64,000 bases of DNA. Origin: Prorocentrum cordatum. Taxonomy: Eukaryota; Sar; Dinophyceae; Prorocentrales; Prorocentraceae. A program made the translations under genes and the position numbers. Shown here piece after piece: positions 21,264 to 30,367 of this stretch. The stretch covers positions 1,439,301 through 1,503,300 of the forward strand of contig CAUYUJ010021170.1 of assembly GCA_963575745.1 (NCBI GenBank). Reading direction: 5' to 3'. Every line of letters starts with the position of its first letter. Within the stretch, counting starts at the first letter, position 1. Under the pieces are notes generated by a model. The model was not told where the DNA came from and did no database searches. It saw nothing but the letters and a program-made list of their open reading frames with translations.

Positions 21264-21522
21264 CCCTGACTCCAGATCCGCCCTACTTTGGCTTTTTCTC
21301 CTACTTAAGATTGCGTCAGAAATCCACCTATCAGAAGCCGAAAAAGTAGGGCGGAAATTTCTGCACCCAACATAAAATAGGGCGGAGATCCACAGAAGTA
21401 GGGCGGAAACGGCCACAGAAAAGTGGGGCGGAAACTGGCATCCGCGGGGCCTGAAAAGCAAGGCGGAAATTCCCAGCCCTACTTACGAATTTCCCCAAAG
21501 TAGGGCGGATCCGGAGTCAGGG
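21264..21522. mobile_element. TIR element M1, copy 2
   Basis: 259 bp from CCCTGACTCCAGATCCGCCC to GGGCGGATCCGGAGTCAGGG, with internal AGTAGGGCGG repeats. It sits inside repeat H: CGTTTTCCCTCCCGA on the left and TTCTTGACGGTCCCGAGG on the right, which are contiguous at about 31010-31040. Confidence 0.88.
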
Positions 21523-21959
21523 CCGAGTCCTTTCTTGACGGTCCCGAGGCCTGGCGAGGGCCCCGAGGCCAAAAACTGTATGGAAAACTTCCGCCTCGAC
21601 TTCTTCGAGGCGCCCGGCTCGGGGCCTCCAGCGGCCGCCCGGGACGACCCGGGCAGCTATGGGTCCAGCGGCCGCCCGGGACGACCTGCGGGCAGCTATC
21701 CCGGGCACGCTGCTGGCGCGCGGCGCAGCTGCGGGACGGAACACCGCCGAGAGCCCCAGAGATTCGATGCCGTGCTCTCTTCCGTCGGGCCCCCCTGAAG
21801 GGGCCCGGGGGCACACAAGTAAAACTACACACAAATAGAAGGATCCCCCATTTGTTCCGATGTTTTATGGTTTTTTTTGTGTCTTCCCCCCCCCCACTTC
21901 CCATATGTTCCCATATTTTCCTGTGAGTGGACGATTAATTGTGCCTGTGTGTTTTTTTT

Positions 21960-22260
21960 CCCCTCCTGACCCCCTGAAGTCCCGTCTCTTGACGGTCCTG
22001 GGGCCCGGCGGGGGCCCGCAAGCTGCGAGAACCCTCCGCCCAGATCTTTTCCGATACGCTTGATCTCTGTGCGGGACGGGAACATGACCACAGCCGCTGC
22101 TTCTTGTTTGCGCCGCCTTCCGGCCCGCCGAAAAAGCAGCCGTGGTCGTGGTCGTTTCCCCGGTGCCAAGCTCGACGAAAATGACCACAGCCGCTGCTCT
22201 GTTTCTGCTGGCTGGAAGGCAGCAACAAAAGAAAAACAGTGGCTGTGGTCGTTTTCACGT
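21960..22260. repeat. H-related module and a short duplicated segment
   Basis: Contains TCTTGACGGTCCTGGGGCCC (H module), then near-duplicate segments around GACCACAGCCGCTGCTTC (about 22086) and GACCACAGCCGCTGCTCT (about 22184). Confidence 0.55.
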
Positions 22261-22264
22261 CCCG

Positions 22265-22444
22265 TACAGTCGGGGCGTTGACCTAAGGAACCCTACATAA
22301 GGAACGAGGCCCCTGTTTCCCTTGACTTGAACTTCGATTCCCCATGGAAAACCCCAGGAAAACCCAAGGCAAACTGTAAAACAATCAAGGAACACCGAGC
22401 TCCTCCCCAACGAAAACGGTTCCTTAGTCAGCGCCCCGACTGTA
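22265..22444. mobile_element. Tc1/mariner-type MITE M2, copy 4
   Basis: 180 bp, TACAGTCGGGGCGTTGACCT to CAGCGCCCCGACTGTA; ends intact. Confidence 0.87.
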
Positions 22445-22596
22445 CTCCGGGACCGACGCGCCTCGATACGACGAATCCTCGCGCCTCGACCCGTTCCGCA
22501 GGCGGCGGCCGACCCGCGCGGGGTACGCACCCGGCGCTGCCAGCCGACCGCCGACTGCGCCCGCGGCGCCCGGGAGCACAGGGGGGGCGGCCCTGA

Positions 22597-22655
22597 CTCC
22601 TCCTCCTCCTCCTCCTCCTCCTCCTCCTCCTCCTCCTCCTCCTCCTCCTCCTCCC
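22597..22655 (+). repeat. (CCT)n microsatellite abutting repeat H
   Basis: The tract ends CTCCCCTCCCAAAGCGACCC, where repeat H starts. Confidence 0.93.
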
Positions 22656-22663
22656 CTCCCAAA

Positions 22664-22858
22664 GCGACCCAAACTGTCCCCCCAAAAAACCTTCGAGAGC
22701 TTCGACCCTCCCGGACATCCGGCTGCTCCAACTTTTTCGATACGTGGGCCCCGGAGGTCTGGACCACTTCTTCCCAGAGATCCGATGTAGTGTTTTTTCA
22801 ATGTGTACGCGGATCCCAGAAGTCTCGACCGATTCCCCAGGACCGGTTTTTCATCCCG
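22664..22858 (+). repeat. Dispersed repeat H, copy 1
   Basis: About 195 bp from AAAGCGACCCAAACTGTCCC to GGACCGGTTTTTCATCCCG. Nearly identical to 30368-30576 on the other side of LINE-B. Element M1 copy 3 starts immediately after it. Confidence 0.85.
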
Positions 22859-23118
22859 CCCTGACTCCAGATCCGCCCTACTTTGGCGTTTTTTCCCCCC
22901 TAAAAATTGCGTCGGAAATCCACCCATAAGAAGCCGAAACAGTAGGGCGGCAATTTCTGCACCCAACATAAAATAGGGCGGAGATCCACGGAAGTAGGGC
23001 GGAAACAGCCACAGAAAAGTAGGGCGGAAATTGGCATCAGCGGGGCTTGAAAAGTAAGGCGGAAATTCCAAGCCATACTTACGAATTTCCCAAACGTAGG
23101 GCGGATCCGGAGTCAGGG
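22859..23118. mobile_element. TIR element M1, copy 3
   Basis: 260 bp, CCCTGACTCCAGATCCGCCC to GGGCGGATCCGGAGTCAGGG. It is inserted right after GTTTTTCATCCCG of repeat H, the equivalent position to copy 2. Confidence 0.88.
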
Positions 23119-23280
23119 TGAGGTGGTAATTTGGTGGGGGTCTCGAAGGGGATGGGGATGGGGATGGGGATCGTTTAAACGATGCCGAAGGGGGAGGCAG
23201 TGCCAAGGGGCTCGCCACTGCCTACAGGAAGCGCCAGTGCCTCGAGGAACCATGGGCCCCCACGAGCACCCCAGGGACCC

Positions 23281-23371
23281 CCTTCCTCCTCCACTTCCTC
23301 CTATTCCTCCTCCTCCTTCTCCTCCTCCTCCTCCTCCTCCTCCTCCTCCTCCTCCTCCTCCTCCTCCTCCT
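23281..23371 (+). repeat. (CCT)n in the LINE-B 5' region
   Basis: About 90 bp of CCT, ending about 130 nt before the ORF1 ATG. Confidence 0.93.
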
Positions 23372-23502
23372 GCCCCCCCACCGCCGAGGTGCTGAGGCGC
23401 ACCACGGGCTTTTGTGGCCCCCGACAATCTCCACGCGATTTCGGCTGGGATCGACAGTCCCCGAGGCGGGATCCAGATCACAAATAGTCGGTAGCAAAAA
23501 CG

Positions 23503-24762
23503 ATGGGCAAGAGCAAGCGCTCTCGCAACGCGAAGAAGCAGCAGGAGGTGCAGCCTGGGGACCCATGGCCGCCGCTCCCGCTCCGTCCTGGGCCTCAGCA
23601 GGCCGCGCCGCGGGGGAGCGGCATCGGGTGGGCGCCATGGCATGTGCCTCAGACGTGGTACGTGCCGCCGCCGCCGCCCCTGCCTGGGGCTGTGCGGCAC
23701 CAGCGTGAGTCTCCCCAGGCTCAGGACACCAAGGTGAAGTGCTCGGCGTGTCCGCGCTGGGCCTGGACGAGTAAGTTGGCGATGTATAAGAATACTTGCC
23801 TCTGCGGGGCGCCTTTCAGCAACCTTCCGCCGCCCGAGGCCGACGTGGGCGGTGGCGGGCCCAAGCCTGGCAAGGGCAAGGGCAAGGGGAAGGACCAGGG
23901 CGCTTTGGAGGCGCAGCTTGAGGCGGTCATCAAGGAGCGCGGCGGCACCGAGCAGGCGAAGGCGGCCCAGGCGCTGCTGGACGCTACGCGGGCCGCTGGC
24001 AAGAAGACGGACACGGCGCAGCCGATCACGCAGCAGGTGACGGCGGCTGCGTCGAAGGTGCAACGGGCTCAGTCGGCTTTCGACAAGGCCCAATCTCAGC
24101 AGTTGAAGTTGACCAAGGAATTGGAAAAGTGTAAGAAGACGCTCCAGGATGCAGCGCAGACGTTGGCACAGGCTGAGGCGGAGAGGGCCACCCTTTTCCG
24201 CTCCATGGTGCCGACGGCTGCGGGCGGTGGCGCTCAGGCGAGCAACACCATCGATTTGTCGGCGCTGTTGTCGGCGCAGTCGGTGGACGACTCGCTGTTC
24301 TCCATGTCTCTTGGTGCAGAGTTCAATAATGAGGACGGGCTCATTGAGCAAAAGGATATGGAAGAGCTTGATCGTCGGAAAAAGGCTGTCATGGATGCGC
24401 TGATGCACACCTTGCGGGCCACGTTCGGTGAGGCTCACGAGAAGCTCAAGGAGCATCGCGACAACCTGTCGGCGATGCGCGAGAAGGTCGCCAAGCGGCG
24501 CAGGGAGCACTCGCCTGGGCCACCTCAGGTGGCGGAGGCGACGGGCGCTGGTCCTGCGCCTACGGCGGCCTCGGCCAACCAGGCGGGCTCGGGCGCAGCC
24601 GCCAGCTCGGCGGCAGGCGGCTCTGCGGGCGACGGGGGCGAGCCCGACGCTGTGGAGGCGGCGCGCCTGGCGGCTCTGGAGAGCAAGCTCAAGGCGGACG
24701 CGGAGGCGTTGCTGGCGACGGCGCGCTCGGCGGCGGCTACGGCTGGGCCGCCGAGCCTTTAG
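23503..24762 (+). CDS. LINE-B ORF1 protein (Cys cluster plus coiled coil)
   Basis: 419 codons from ATG to TAG. The N-terminus is basic (MGKSKRSRNAKKQQ), followed by a Pro/Trp-rich segment and a Cys cluster C80-x2-C83-x15-C99-x-C101. Residues about 175-235 and 275-335 are charged helices likely to form coiled coils (KELEKCKKTLQDAAQ; MREKVAKRRREHS). The C-terminus is Ala/Gly-rich with a last helix. ORF1 proteins of LINEs normally package the RNA as multimers and deliver it to the target; here that is inferred from position and architecture. LINE-A and LINE-D have remnants of the same protein. I see no frameshift. The frame is ordinary for this GC-rich region. Confidence 0.85.
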   Translation: MGKSKRSRNAKKQQEVQPGDPWPPLPLRPGPQQAAPRGSGIGWAPWHVPQTWYVPPPPPLPGAVRHQRESPQAQDTKVKCSACPRWAWTSKLAMYKNTCLCGAPFSNLPPPEADVGGGGPKPGKGKGKGKDQGALEAQLEAVIKERGGTEQAKAAQALLDATRAAGKKTDTAQPITQQVTAAASKVQRAQSAFDKAQSQQLKLTKELEKCKKTLQDAAQTLAQAEAERATLFRSMVPTAAGGGAQASNTIDLSALLSAQSVDDSLFSMSLGAEFNNEDGLIEQKDMEELDRRKKAVMDALMHTLRATFGEAHEKLKEHRDNLSAMREKVAKRRREHSPGPPQVAEATGAGPAPTAASANQAGSGAAASSAAGGSAGDGGEPDAVEAARLAALESKLKADAEALLATARSAAATAGPPSL

Positions 24763-24807
24763 CCGCTCGGATCCCCTCGATCGTGGCGGGCCTGATGGTC
24801 GAGGGGC

Positions 24808-24918
24808 ATGCCCGCCAGCTACGAGTACGAGTTCGGCCCCTACAAGTGCTGGCGCTGCTGCGGACGCTCTGGCCACTGGGATCCCCTCACCCCCTTTCGT
24901 TGCAGCGCGTGGGCGTGA
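24808..24918 (+). CDS. Small Cys-rich ORF between ORF1 and ORF2
   Basis: 36 codons, ATG to TGA, in the same frame as ORF2. It contains YKCWRCCGRSGHWDP and a fourth Cys (C32), so it could bind zinc. It may be an independent peptide, or the displaced N-terminal knuckle of ORF2 cut off by mutation, since ORF2 has no in-frame ATG ahead of its first endonuclease strand. Confidence 0.35.
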   Translation: MPASYEYEFGPYKCWRCCGRSGHWDPLTPFRCSAWA

Positions 24919-25137
24919 GCCCTGTCCGCAGTCGACGGTGTCGACTGTTGGGACCGCTGAAGGGGGGGAGGCGTGCGGTCTCGGTGGCCCCGCGGCTGTG
25001 GTGGCTTCGTCGTCTGGGACTTCCAGTTCGTGTACAGACCTGGCAACCGCAGGCCCCCCCCGCCGCTCTCCGAGCGGTCTCCAAGGGGTTAAAGGGGGGA
25101 GCGCCTTCTCGGGGGCCAGGTCGGATCTGATGCAGTT

Positions 25138-28100
25138 TTGACCCGCCGTACGCTGTACATGCGGAACTTGGGTGGATGGGGACCTGCTACGCGATCTGTT
25201 TGTCGAGGTCGTGCCGCTGATATCCTCGTGTTTCCTGAGACTCATGTTCCTGAGGCTGGATCGTACGAGTTGTTGCATGATTGGCGCAAGGCAGGTTACA
25301 TCGGCATGTTGTCTGCCGCCTACGAGCAGAACGGTAAGTCTCGAGCAGGTGGCATCACCATGGGCACTTTGAAGAAGTATAAGGTTCAGTCGATGCGGCA
25401 TTTGGCGTCGTCGCCATCGGACCAGGTCGGGCTTCGTGATCTGGATCGGCGTCCAGAGGCCCTGCCAGGCATCGACTTCCGTGATATGGTGGCTATGCAG
25501 CTACGGGCCCAGGGCCAGTCGTTGTTGATCGTTGGTGTGTACATGACCTCTTCGATCGGGCCGAAGGCTAACGCTCCCAAGCTCGCTAACGTGGGCACTT
25601 TGGTTTCGACGGTTCAAGGGCCGTGGCTAGCCATCGGTGATTGGAATATGACCCCGAAAGAGTTAGCAGGTACGGGGTGGTTGGGTCTTGTGAATGGCAG
25701 TGTGATCGTTCCGTCTAACACTGAGTACACGTGCACGTTGGGCTCAGGGCGCATGTTGGATTATATCGTGGCTTCTCCGCATGCAATGCCGTGGGTCGAG
25801 TCTCTCTTAGCGGACTTTCAGGCGGTGGAGGGGGCGGGCAAGGCCCATTATGGGCTCCAGCTCAGCCTCAACTTCGACGCCTGCCGTGCCAGAGCGTGGC
25901 TCATGAGGTTGCCGCGAGCCTTCCCACACCCTGCTCGGCCTAAGCTGTGCGCTGACCCTGATAGCAAGCGTTCGCGGAAGAAAGCGGAGCAGCAGGCGGA
26001 CCGAGAAGTTCAACCCCACCCGGGTGTCATGCCCGCTCCGTCGTCGTGGGGGCCGAGGCGCAAGCTGGCCATCAAGAGCCCGCCTCCGTTGCAGTACGCC
26101 CTTTTTGACGAGGAGGAGGACGAGTTTTTCACGGACGGTGAGGACACGGACGTCCCTGATGATGATGATGATGTGCAGGTGGCCGTCTCTGATTCGGAAG
26201 TGGACACGTATGCCTCGATTCAGTCGGAGTGGTCGTCGGAGGCGAAGGATCTGTTGTGGCAGCAGGTGGCGCCCTCAGTTTCGCGTCGACCCGTTCCTGA
26301 TTTTGTTCAGCAGTCGTTGGCGTTTCAGGCGGCCGAGGAGGAAGCTCATGACCTTGGGGGTGTTTTCGCGTCTTGGGTCTCAACCATGGAGTTGTATTAT
26401 CTTGAATTGTATAAGGTGGACCCCTTGGCGAGGAGGCAGCACCGTGGTCGTGACTCTTTGCGGGGCCCTCAGTTGGGAGTTTATGCTGGGAGTAAGCCTT
26501 ACCCCACTGTCGCTGATCCTAGCGCTCGCTGGTGGGCCTCTGTGGCTAACCTGTTGGATGAGTTGGTGGGCCAGAAGGGGGATAAGCGCAATCTCCCTCG
26601 GGCTCGGCATCTTCGCGACCAGCTTACGCAGCTGGCTGGCTCCATCCCGTCTACGCAGATCGTTCCCCTGCCTGCCCGTCGTCGTGATCGATGGCTTCGC
26701 GGTCTGCGAACTCTGGATGGGGCGACCTCGGAGTCGTTGGCGGCCTTCGCTGCTGGGGCGCGCAGGGCCTCGGACCAGGCCCAGCGCGCTGTCGCTCGGC
26801 AGCGTCACCACGCCTTTCGCGATTGGGTCCATCAGCAGGCTGTTCTGGGATGTGGCGCTCTGCATCGGTTTGTGCGTGACCCCGCGGCCGAGGTCAGCGA
26901 GGTCAGAGTGCACGGCGATACTTCTTTTGATGCGGCCTCTGTGATGGAGGCCAAGGCGGCGCTCTGGAGTGCGATATGGACGCCATCCAACGTCGTCGAC
27001 GACCAGGCGCTCCGCGTGCTGCAGCGGGCTCGGCGGCTGGCGCTTCAGGACGAGCTGGAGCCCCTCACTCTGGTCCAGCTGGAGGAGGCGCTTCGCGCTG
27101 TGCCGCCTCGTAAGGCGCGCGGCATCGAGTCGGTCGGCCAGCGGGACGTCTGGTGGCTGCCTGAGTCTGGCCGCCGCGCGCTGCTCGATTTGTTTCACTT
27201 GATCGAGGCCAAGGTTGCTTGGCCTTGGCAGTGGCTCACCGCTATCGTTGTTTTGCTTCGCAAACCTGATGTGCGCAAGGATCGCGCCATAGGCTTGCTC
27301 ACCTGGTTGGGTCGTTTGTGGAGCCGCATGCGGTCTCGCCCTGCGGAAGTGTGGGCTGCGGCTCGCTCTGGCCCTTGGGACGCCGCAGTTCGAGGCAACA
27401 GCGCTCTACGAGAGGCTCTGCTCAGGTGTTATGCTGACGAGGCTGCGCTTGCCTCAGTCCTGCCTGAGTATTGCTCTGCCTCAGTGTTGTGGGATGTGGA
27501 AGCGTTCTATGACACTATTCGGTGGGATCGCGTGGTCGACCATGCGATCGATCTTGATTTTCCCCCGCATCCCCTAGCCTTGGAGGGTATTCTTCACATG
27601 GGGCCTCGGCTTTTGAGGGACGAGGGGGTTTTTGCTCCGCCTATCATTCCGCATGGGGGGCTTGTGGCTGGAGCTCGTAGGGCCCCCGATTTCTCGAAAT
27701 GCCAAATGTTCGAGATTTGTGAACGTGCGTGTGCCAGCAGTGCCCTTGTTTCCCTCCGTACGTGGATTGATGACGTCACCCAGCGTGCGGAAGGTCTTAA
27801 GCGAGATGTCATTCGCGAATTAATCCAAGCCGGGGCTGTTTTTGCCTCGGGCTGCGAACAGGAGCAGCTGAGGATTGCTAGCAAGTCGACTATTGTGGCG
27901 TCTGAGCTCTCGGTGGCGCGTGCTATCCAAGCTGGCCTAGGACTGAAAGGCACCCAGGTCGAGGTGGCCTCGGTTGCGGCGGATCTGGGCATTGAAAGGG
28001 GCAGTGGCGTTTCTGCCGCCAAGCCCCGCCACTCGAAGCGTCTCGGGCAAGCCACTCGTAGGGCGTGTCGTATCCATAAGTTAGCTGCTGTGGCCCCTCG

Positions 28101-29391
28101 CAAGATCGGGGCGCGTTTGATCCTCACTGGGGCTTTGCCGCAGGCTTCCTACGTCTGGAAGGTTTTTGGGGTCGCGCCCTCGGTCCTCCAGAAATGGCGA
28201 CGGGCCTTAGCCAGCAGCTTAATTCGAGGCTCGGCGGGGCGATGTCTCACGACCCTGCTGGCCTTGGAAGTTCAAAAAAAGGACCCTGCTTTCACCACGG
28301 TGTTTCAGCTTCTGGAGTCCTGGTTTCAGATCGTCGCTGCGTTGCCTGAAAAAGGAGTGGACCGCATGCGTGCCTGTTGGTCTGCCACGGTCGAGAGGAT
28401 CGATAGCTTGGGCCCCCAGCGCAGGTGGCATAATATAAAAAGACCTGTGTCAGCTGTGGTCGCTACCATGACGGCTCTGGGATGGAAGCTCGACGGGCCT
28501 TGGTCTTGGGTTGCTCCTGGGGGTGATGTCTTCGCCGTTCCCGATGAGCTTCGCTCCCAGGCTTATATGACGTCGGATTTTAAAAAGGAAGTGGACCTTA
28601 GCATTGAGGCACGTTTATGGTCTGCTGCCGCCGAGTTCCGCAATGGAGGGGGTCTTGCATCAGGCGCCGACCTCACGATTGCTTGGCGGCACCTTGCGTC
28701 CTTGCGTAGGAAGTCGCCTCAGAAGGCTGGCTTGCTTAGGGCTGTCCTTACTGGGGCCGTTTGGACGAGGGGCCGTATTCAGGCCTCTGGGGGAGAGTGT
28801 GAGCTCACCTGTCCCCGTTGCAACTCGGCCCCCGAAACGGACGTCCATCGGTTCTGGGAATGCCCGTGCAACAGTGAATTTCAGAAAGTGGACGATGGGT
28901 TCGCGCGTAAGGCCGCCTCTGCGGCTGCCGAACTCCCATGTTTCTGGCTTCGCGGTCTCGTGCCCCGTGAGTGGACGTCCGTCCCTCCGCCTCCCGACGA
29001 CCCCATCCTCTGTGCCGCTGGTGTGTTTCCTGGGCCTCGGGGGGGAACTCGCATCTGGGGCGCGGGGGATGCGAGTGGTGGGGAGTTCACGAAGGATAAG
29101 CGTCTCAGGCGGGTGTCATGGGGCGTCGCGGTTTTTGGCCATGATGTTTCAACCCTGCCCCCACAGGCGTCGGAAGCCGACATTCAGTTTCTCCAAGGGG
29201 GCGGGATCTCTGGTAAGCAGTCTGTGAATCGTGGTGAGCTCTGGGCCCTTTTGGCGTTTTTGGAAGGAGCTCACCCCCAGGCGTGTCTTGGATACGTCGC
29301 GGACTCGGCCTATGTTGCGAGGGGATTTGCTCGCATCCAGGCTGGCCTTTTGCAGCTCAGACCCATGTTGATCTCTGGAGGCGTGTCCTGA
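25138..29391 (+). CDS. LINE-B ORF2: endonuclease, reverse transcriptase, CCHC knuckle, RNase H (5' portion)
   Basis: The frame is open from 25093; 25138 is a TTG and the first ATG is at 25159, within the first endonuclease beta strand, so the true start is unclear. Residues 1-260 form an apurinic-type endonuclease: N10 (NLGGWG), E34 (FPETHV), GDWNM, MLDYIV and a final AHYGLQL His. An acidic linker follows (about 325-350). Reverse transcriptase occupies about 640-960: motif A WDVEAFYD (D786, D792) and motif C WIDD (D878-D879). A knuckle C1225-x2-C1228-x8-H1237-x4-C1242 precedes the family signature PCFWLRGLVPREW. RNase H begins at about 1305 with D1311, E1367 and D1389. The frame then breaks; the last RNase H Asp is in the 29370-30320 frame. 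Catalytic residues all look intact. Confidence 0.88.
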   Translation: MTRRTLYMRNLGGWGPATRSVCRGRAADILVFPETHVPEAGSYELLHDWRKAGYIGMLSAAYEQNGKSRAGGITMGTLKKYKVQSMRHLASSPSDQVGLRDLDRRPEALPGIDFRDMVAMQLRAQGQSLLIVGVYMTSSIGPKANAPKLANVGTLVSTVQGPWLAIGDWNMTPKELAGTGWLGLVNGSVIVPSNTEYTCTLGSGRMLDYIVASPHAMPWVESLLADFQAVEGAGKAHYGLQLSLNFDACRARAWLMRLPRAFPHPARPKLCADPDSKRSRKKAEQQADREVQPHPGVMPAPSSWGPRRKLAIKSPPPLQYALFDEEEDEFFTDGEDTDVPDDDDDVQVAVSDSEVDTYASIQSEWSSEAKDLLWQQVAPSVSRRPVPDFVQQSLAFQAAEEEAHDLGGVFASWVSTMELYYLELYKVDPLARRQHRGRDSLRGPQLGVYAGSKPYPTVADPSARWWASVANLLDELVGQKGDKRNLPRARHLRDQLTQLAGSIPSTQIVPLPARRRDRWLRGLRTLDGATSESLAAFAAGARRASDQAQRAVARQRHHAFRDWVHQQAVLGCGALHRFVRDPAAEVSEVRVHGDTSFDAASVMEAKAALWSAIWTPSNVVDDQALRVLQRARRLALQDELEPLTLVQLEEALRAVPPRKARGIESVGQRDVWWLPESGRRALLDLFHLIEAKVAWPWQWLTAIVVLLRKPDVRKDRAIGLLTWLGRLWSRMRSRPAEVWAAARSGPWDAAVRGNSALREALLRCYADEAALASVLPEYCSASVLWDVEAFYDTIRWDRVVDHAIDLDFPPHPLALEGILHMGPRLLRDEGVFAPPIIPHGGLVAGARRAPDFSKCQMFEICERACASSALVSLRTWIDDVTQRAEGLKRDVIRELIQAGAVFASGCEQEQLRIASKSTIVASELSVARAIQAGLGLKGTQVEVASVAADLGIERGSGVSAAKPRHSKRLGQATRRACRIHKLAAVAPRKIGARLILTGALPQASYVWKVFGVAPSVLQKWRRALASSLIRGSAGRCLTTLLALEVQKKDPAFTTVFQLLESWFQIVAALPEKGVDRMRACWSATVERIDSLGPQRRWHNIKRPVSAVVATMTALGWKLDGPWSWVAPGGDVFAVPDELRSQAYMTSDFKKEVDLSIEARLWSAAAEFRNGGGLASGADLTIAWRHLASLRRKSPQKAGLLRAVLTGAVWTRGRIQASGGECELTCPRCNSAPETDVHRFWECPCNSEFQKVDDGFARKAASAAAELPCFWLRGLVPREWTSVPPPPDDPILCAAGVFPGPRGGTRIWGAGDASGGEFTKDKRLRRVSWGVAVFGHDVSTLPPQASEADIQFLQGGGISGKQSVNRGELWALLAFLEGAHPQACLGYVADSAYVARGFARIQAGLLQLRPMLISGGVS

Positions 29392-30320
29392 GCGCTCTGG
29401 ATCGTCTTGGGGATGTGGTTCTCATTCAGATTCCGAGTCACCTCAAGGTTGAGGAGGCCGTGCGCCGTGGATTAAACCCGGGCGTCGTGCTGGCGAATGC
29501 GGTGGCCGATGAGGTTGCGAGCCACTTCGCCCAGCAGGTTCAGGTCCCATTTGCTGTCTCGGCTCCCGTCAGGTTCGCTGATGGGTTAGCTCGGAAGGTG
29601 CAGAATCATTTGCTTGCTGTGATGTCAGATGTTTTGGAGCGTGAGGGCGGACGCCCTCCCCGACCCCCTAAGGAGAAGGTTCGGAGAACGGCCCGCCAGC
29701 TCCTTCGCGCTGCGGCGGTGAGGTCCTCTCATAAATGCCCCATGCTTTGTGGGGACTTCGCCCAGTGCCAGAGGTGCGGTTGCTCTTCAACCGCCCGTGA
29801 CCTGACATCGTTTTTGAATTCGCAGTGTACCCCTATGGAATGGTCTGGCGCGGTCTTTCGACCGACGGCTGCTGTGTGTGTTCGTAGTCGGCTTGTGGAC
29901 CCTTCCCATACCTTGGCGTTTTGGCCCGAGGCGAATGTGCTGTGGTGTATGACTTGTGGGGCTTATTCGACCCAGCACTTGAGGGACCTGGGTAAGGTCT
30001 GCTCGGGCCGCCTCGAGAAGGCGGGGGCCCAAAACCTTTCCAGGATCGCCCAGGGCAAGGTCCCTGGGAGTTTGGTTTGGGGGAAGGAGCGGAGGGAGAG
30101 GGCTAGCGCGAGAGGTGGGGAGGGAGAGAGAGAGAGAGCGGCGAGTGCGGCCCCGCGTGCTCGGCGCGCGGCGCCGTTCGGGTCTGCCGCGGTCGCGGCC
30201 GACTTCAACGCGGCCGTGGCCGCCATCAGGCGCCGCCCCGCCTCTCTCCCCCCCGCCCGCGCGCCCTCCTCCGCCTCCTCTGGTCCCCCCGCCAACCTCG
30301 GTGGCATAGGCTGCCATTGA
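29370..30320 (+). pseudogene. LINE-B ORF2, 3' portion after a frameshift (end of RNase H and Cys-rich tail)
   Basis: This continues ORF2 in the preceding frame. It supplies the last RNase H catalytic Asp (codon 29508-29510, in NAVADEVASHF) and then a tail with Cys pairs, including CQRCGCS and WCMTCGAYSTQHLRDL, followed by VCSGRLEKAGAQNLSRI. LINE-A (89-200), LINE-D (about 35640-35870) and LINE-E (about 60861-60960) have matching tails, so this is a conserved domain of the family. After about 30110 the reading becomes Arg/Ala-rich over a short (GA)n run and may be non-coding in origin. The break looks like a simple indel; I see no standard slippery heptamer at 29350-29375. Confidence 0.8.
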
Positions 30321-30367
30321 GGTTGGCCCTTTTCCCATGTCCTTGATCATCATGATCGCTCGCTATA

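Larger units (their letters stand above)
23119..30360 (+). mobile_element. LINE-B: best-preserved endonuclease-RT retrotransposon
   Basis: About 7.2 kb with ORF1, a small Cys-rich ORF and ORF2. The element ends are uncertain: upstream it abuts the M1 element at 23118, and downstream the coding frame runs to 30320, about 45 bp before repeat H. No poly(A) tail is visible. A CCT array (23281-23371) lies in the presumed 5' untranslated region. It is the reference against which LINE-A, C, D and E were recognised. Confidence 0.85.

Noticed and set aside
23113-25401. 762-codon open frame on the minus strand
   Set aside because: Antisense shadow of LINE-B ORF1 and its flanks. The plus strand has the coherent coiled-coil protein, and the minus reading is Arg/Leu-rich with poly-Gly from the CCT array.
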